Assembly: GCF_013523055.1 (NCBI RefSeq)
Contig: NZ_JAAMQM010000012.1
Location: 62,001-126,000 of the forward strand
Length of the DNA: 64,000 nucleotides
Reading direction: 5' to 3'
Source of the DNA: Pseudomonas capeferrum
GTDB taxonomy: Bacteria > Pseudomonadota > Gammaproteobacteria > Pseudomonadales > Pseudomonadaceae
In this document: positions 63,651 to 64,000 of the stretch, piece after piece
Numbering within the stretch: position 1 is the first letter of the stretch
Layout of the letters: each line of letters begins with the position of its first letter
Translations under genes and position numbers: made by a program
Notes under the pieces: model-generated
Seen by the model: only the letters and a program-made list of their open reading frames with translations
Told to the model about the DNA's origin: nothing
Database searches by the model: none

Positions 63651-63891
63651 GCGGGTAATCGACTCTTCGCTCGCTCGCGTCAAGCCCGCTTGTTGAAGGT
63701 CGATACTGTTCTGGGTGAAGTCATCAAGGGTGTTTTAGCGTAGATCGGCCGATGTTTCGGCCGGACATGAAGGGGCCCGAACAGCCGCACCGCCACCCTT
63801 GATGCAACGTGTAATCCTTACCGGCCAAATGGGCAGTCTCCTACACAATGGGGTAAACTGCCGCGTCCCTAAACCTATAACGACTCGCCTG

Positions 63892-64000
63892 ATGCCCACG
63901 ACGTTTCAAGAGATCCCCCGCGAACGCCCGGTCACGCCGCTGCTGGACCGCGCCGATACGCCCGCCGGCTTGCGCCGGTTGGCCGAAGCCGACCTGGAGA
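63892..64000 (+). CDS. dxs: 1-deoxy-D-xylulose-5-phosphate synthase (5' end only)
   Basis: The first 36 codons of a frame running off the right edge. MPTTFQEIPRERPVTPLLDRADTPAGLRRLAEADLE matches the N-terminus of pseudomonad DXS, the thiamine-diphosphate enzyme that starts the MEP isoprenoid pathway, and the xseB-ispA-dxs order is standard. The 241-bp gap after ispA shows no clear terminator, so it may be read from both an upstream and its own promoter. Confidence 0.9.
   Translation, partial: MPTTFQEIPRERPVTPLLDRADTPAGLRRLAEADLE

Overview
The window looks like a chromosomal segment of a fluorescent Pseudomonas of the putida group. It is GC-rich, and its proteins read as close Pseudomonas orthologues. 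Long syntenic runs characteristic of that group are intact: thiD-thiE-hemL; ybeZ-ybeY-corC-lnt; leuS-lptE-holA; nadD-rsfS-rlmH-mrdA-rodA-mltB-rlpA-dacA-ybeD-lipB-lipA; and xseB-ispA-dxs. This assignment rests on recognising sequences and gene order; no database was searched. No tRNA, rRNA, CRISPR array, insertion sequence or prophage was seen.

Layout. 0-9 kb: cation efflux, a DUF6515 secreted protein, an Lrp-type regulator, RluE, AMP nucleosidase, an AidB-like flavoprotein and a 7TMR-DISM histidine kinase. 9-12 kb: thiamine and haem precursor synthesis. 12-18 kb: a Sel1-repeat protein, DUF1820, and the ybeZ-ybeY-corC-lnt operon (RNA/ribosome maturation, ion efflux, lipoprotein acylation). 18-25 kb: ElyC-like protein, leuS-lptE-holA, the ribosome-rescue gene arfA and an SltB3-like lytic transglycosylase. 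25-38 kb, mostly minus strand: peptidoglycan recycling and elongation (ldcA, dacA, rlpA, mltB, rodA, mrdA), lipoate synthesis (lipA, lipB, ybeD), ribosome factors (rlmH, rsfS), nadD and proA. 38-47 kb: mpg, a DedA-PAP2 fusion, a LON-domain protein, lrgAB, a MORN-repeat/C13-protease lipoprotein, ubiX and mpl. 47-55 kb: an ethanolamine module made of a sigma54 activator, an aldehyde dehydrogenase behind a near-consensus sigma54 promoter, a permease and eutBC. Permease, ammonia-lyase and dehydrogenase together would turn ethanolamine into ammonia and acetate without a microcompartment. 55-64 kb: DedA, mtfA, ppa, a variable patch, rtcB, an FMN riboswitch with ribB, then xseB-ispA and the start of dxs.

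The most unusual material is in non-coding and accessory DNA. (1) A structured leader with competing helices (58232-58319) precedes a 25-codon reading frame and a frameshifted DUF3077 gene. (2) arfA carries an intrinsic terminator inside its coding region, which would yield non-stop mRNA. (3) Two families of composite REP palindromes occur, each in two copies (12.1/44.7 kb and 25.4/57.9 kb). (4) Two matched activator sites lie 33 bp apart upstream of the aldehyde dehydrogenase sigma54 promoter. (5) An orphan promoter-terminator pair (about 2198 to 1928, minus strand) looks like a small RNA gene. The stretch 57.7-60.1 kb, between ppa and rtcB, concentrates broken genes and repeats and looks like a variable spot in an otherwise core region.
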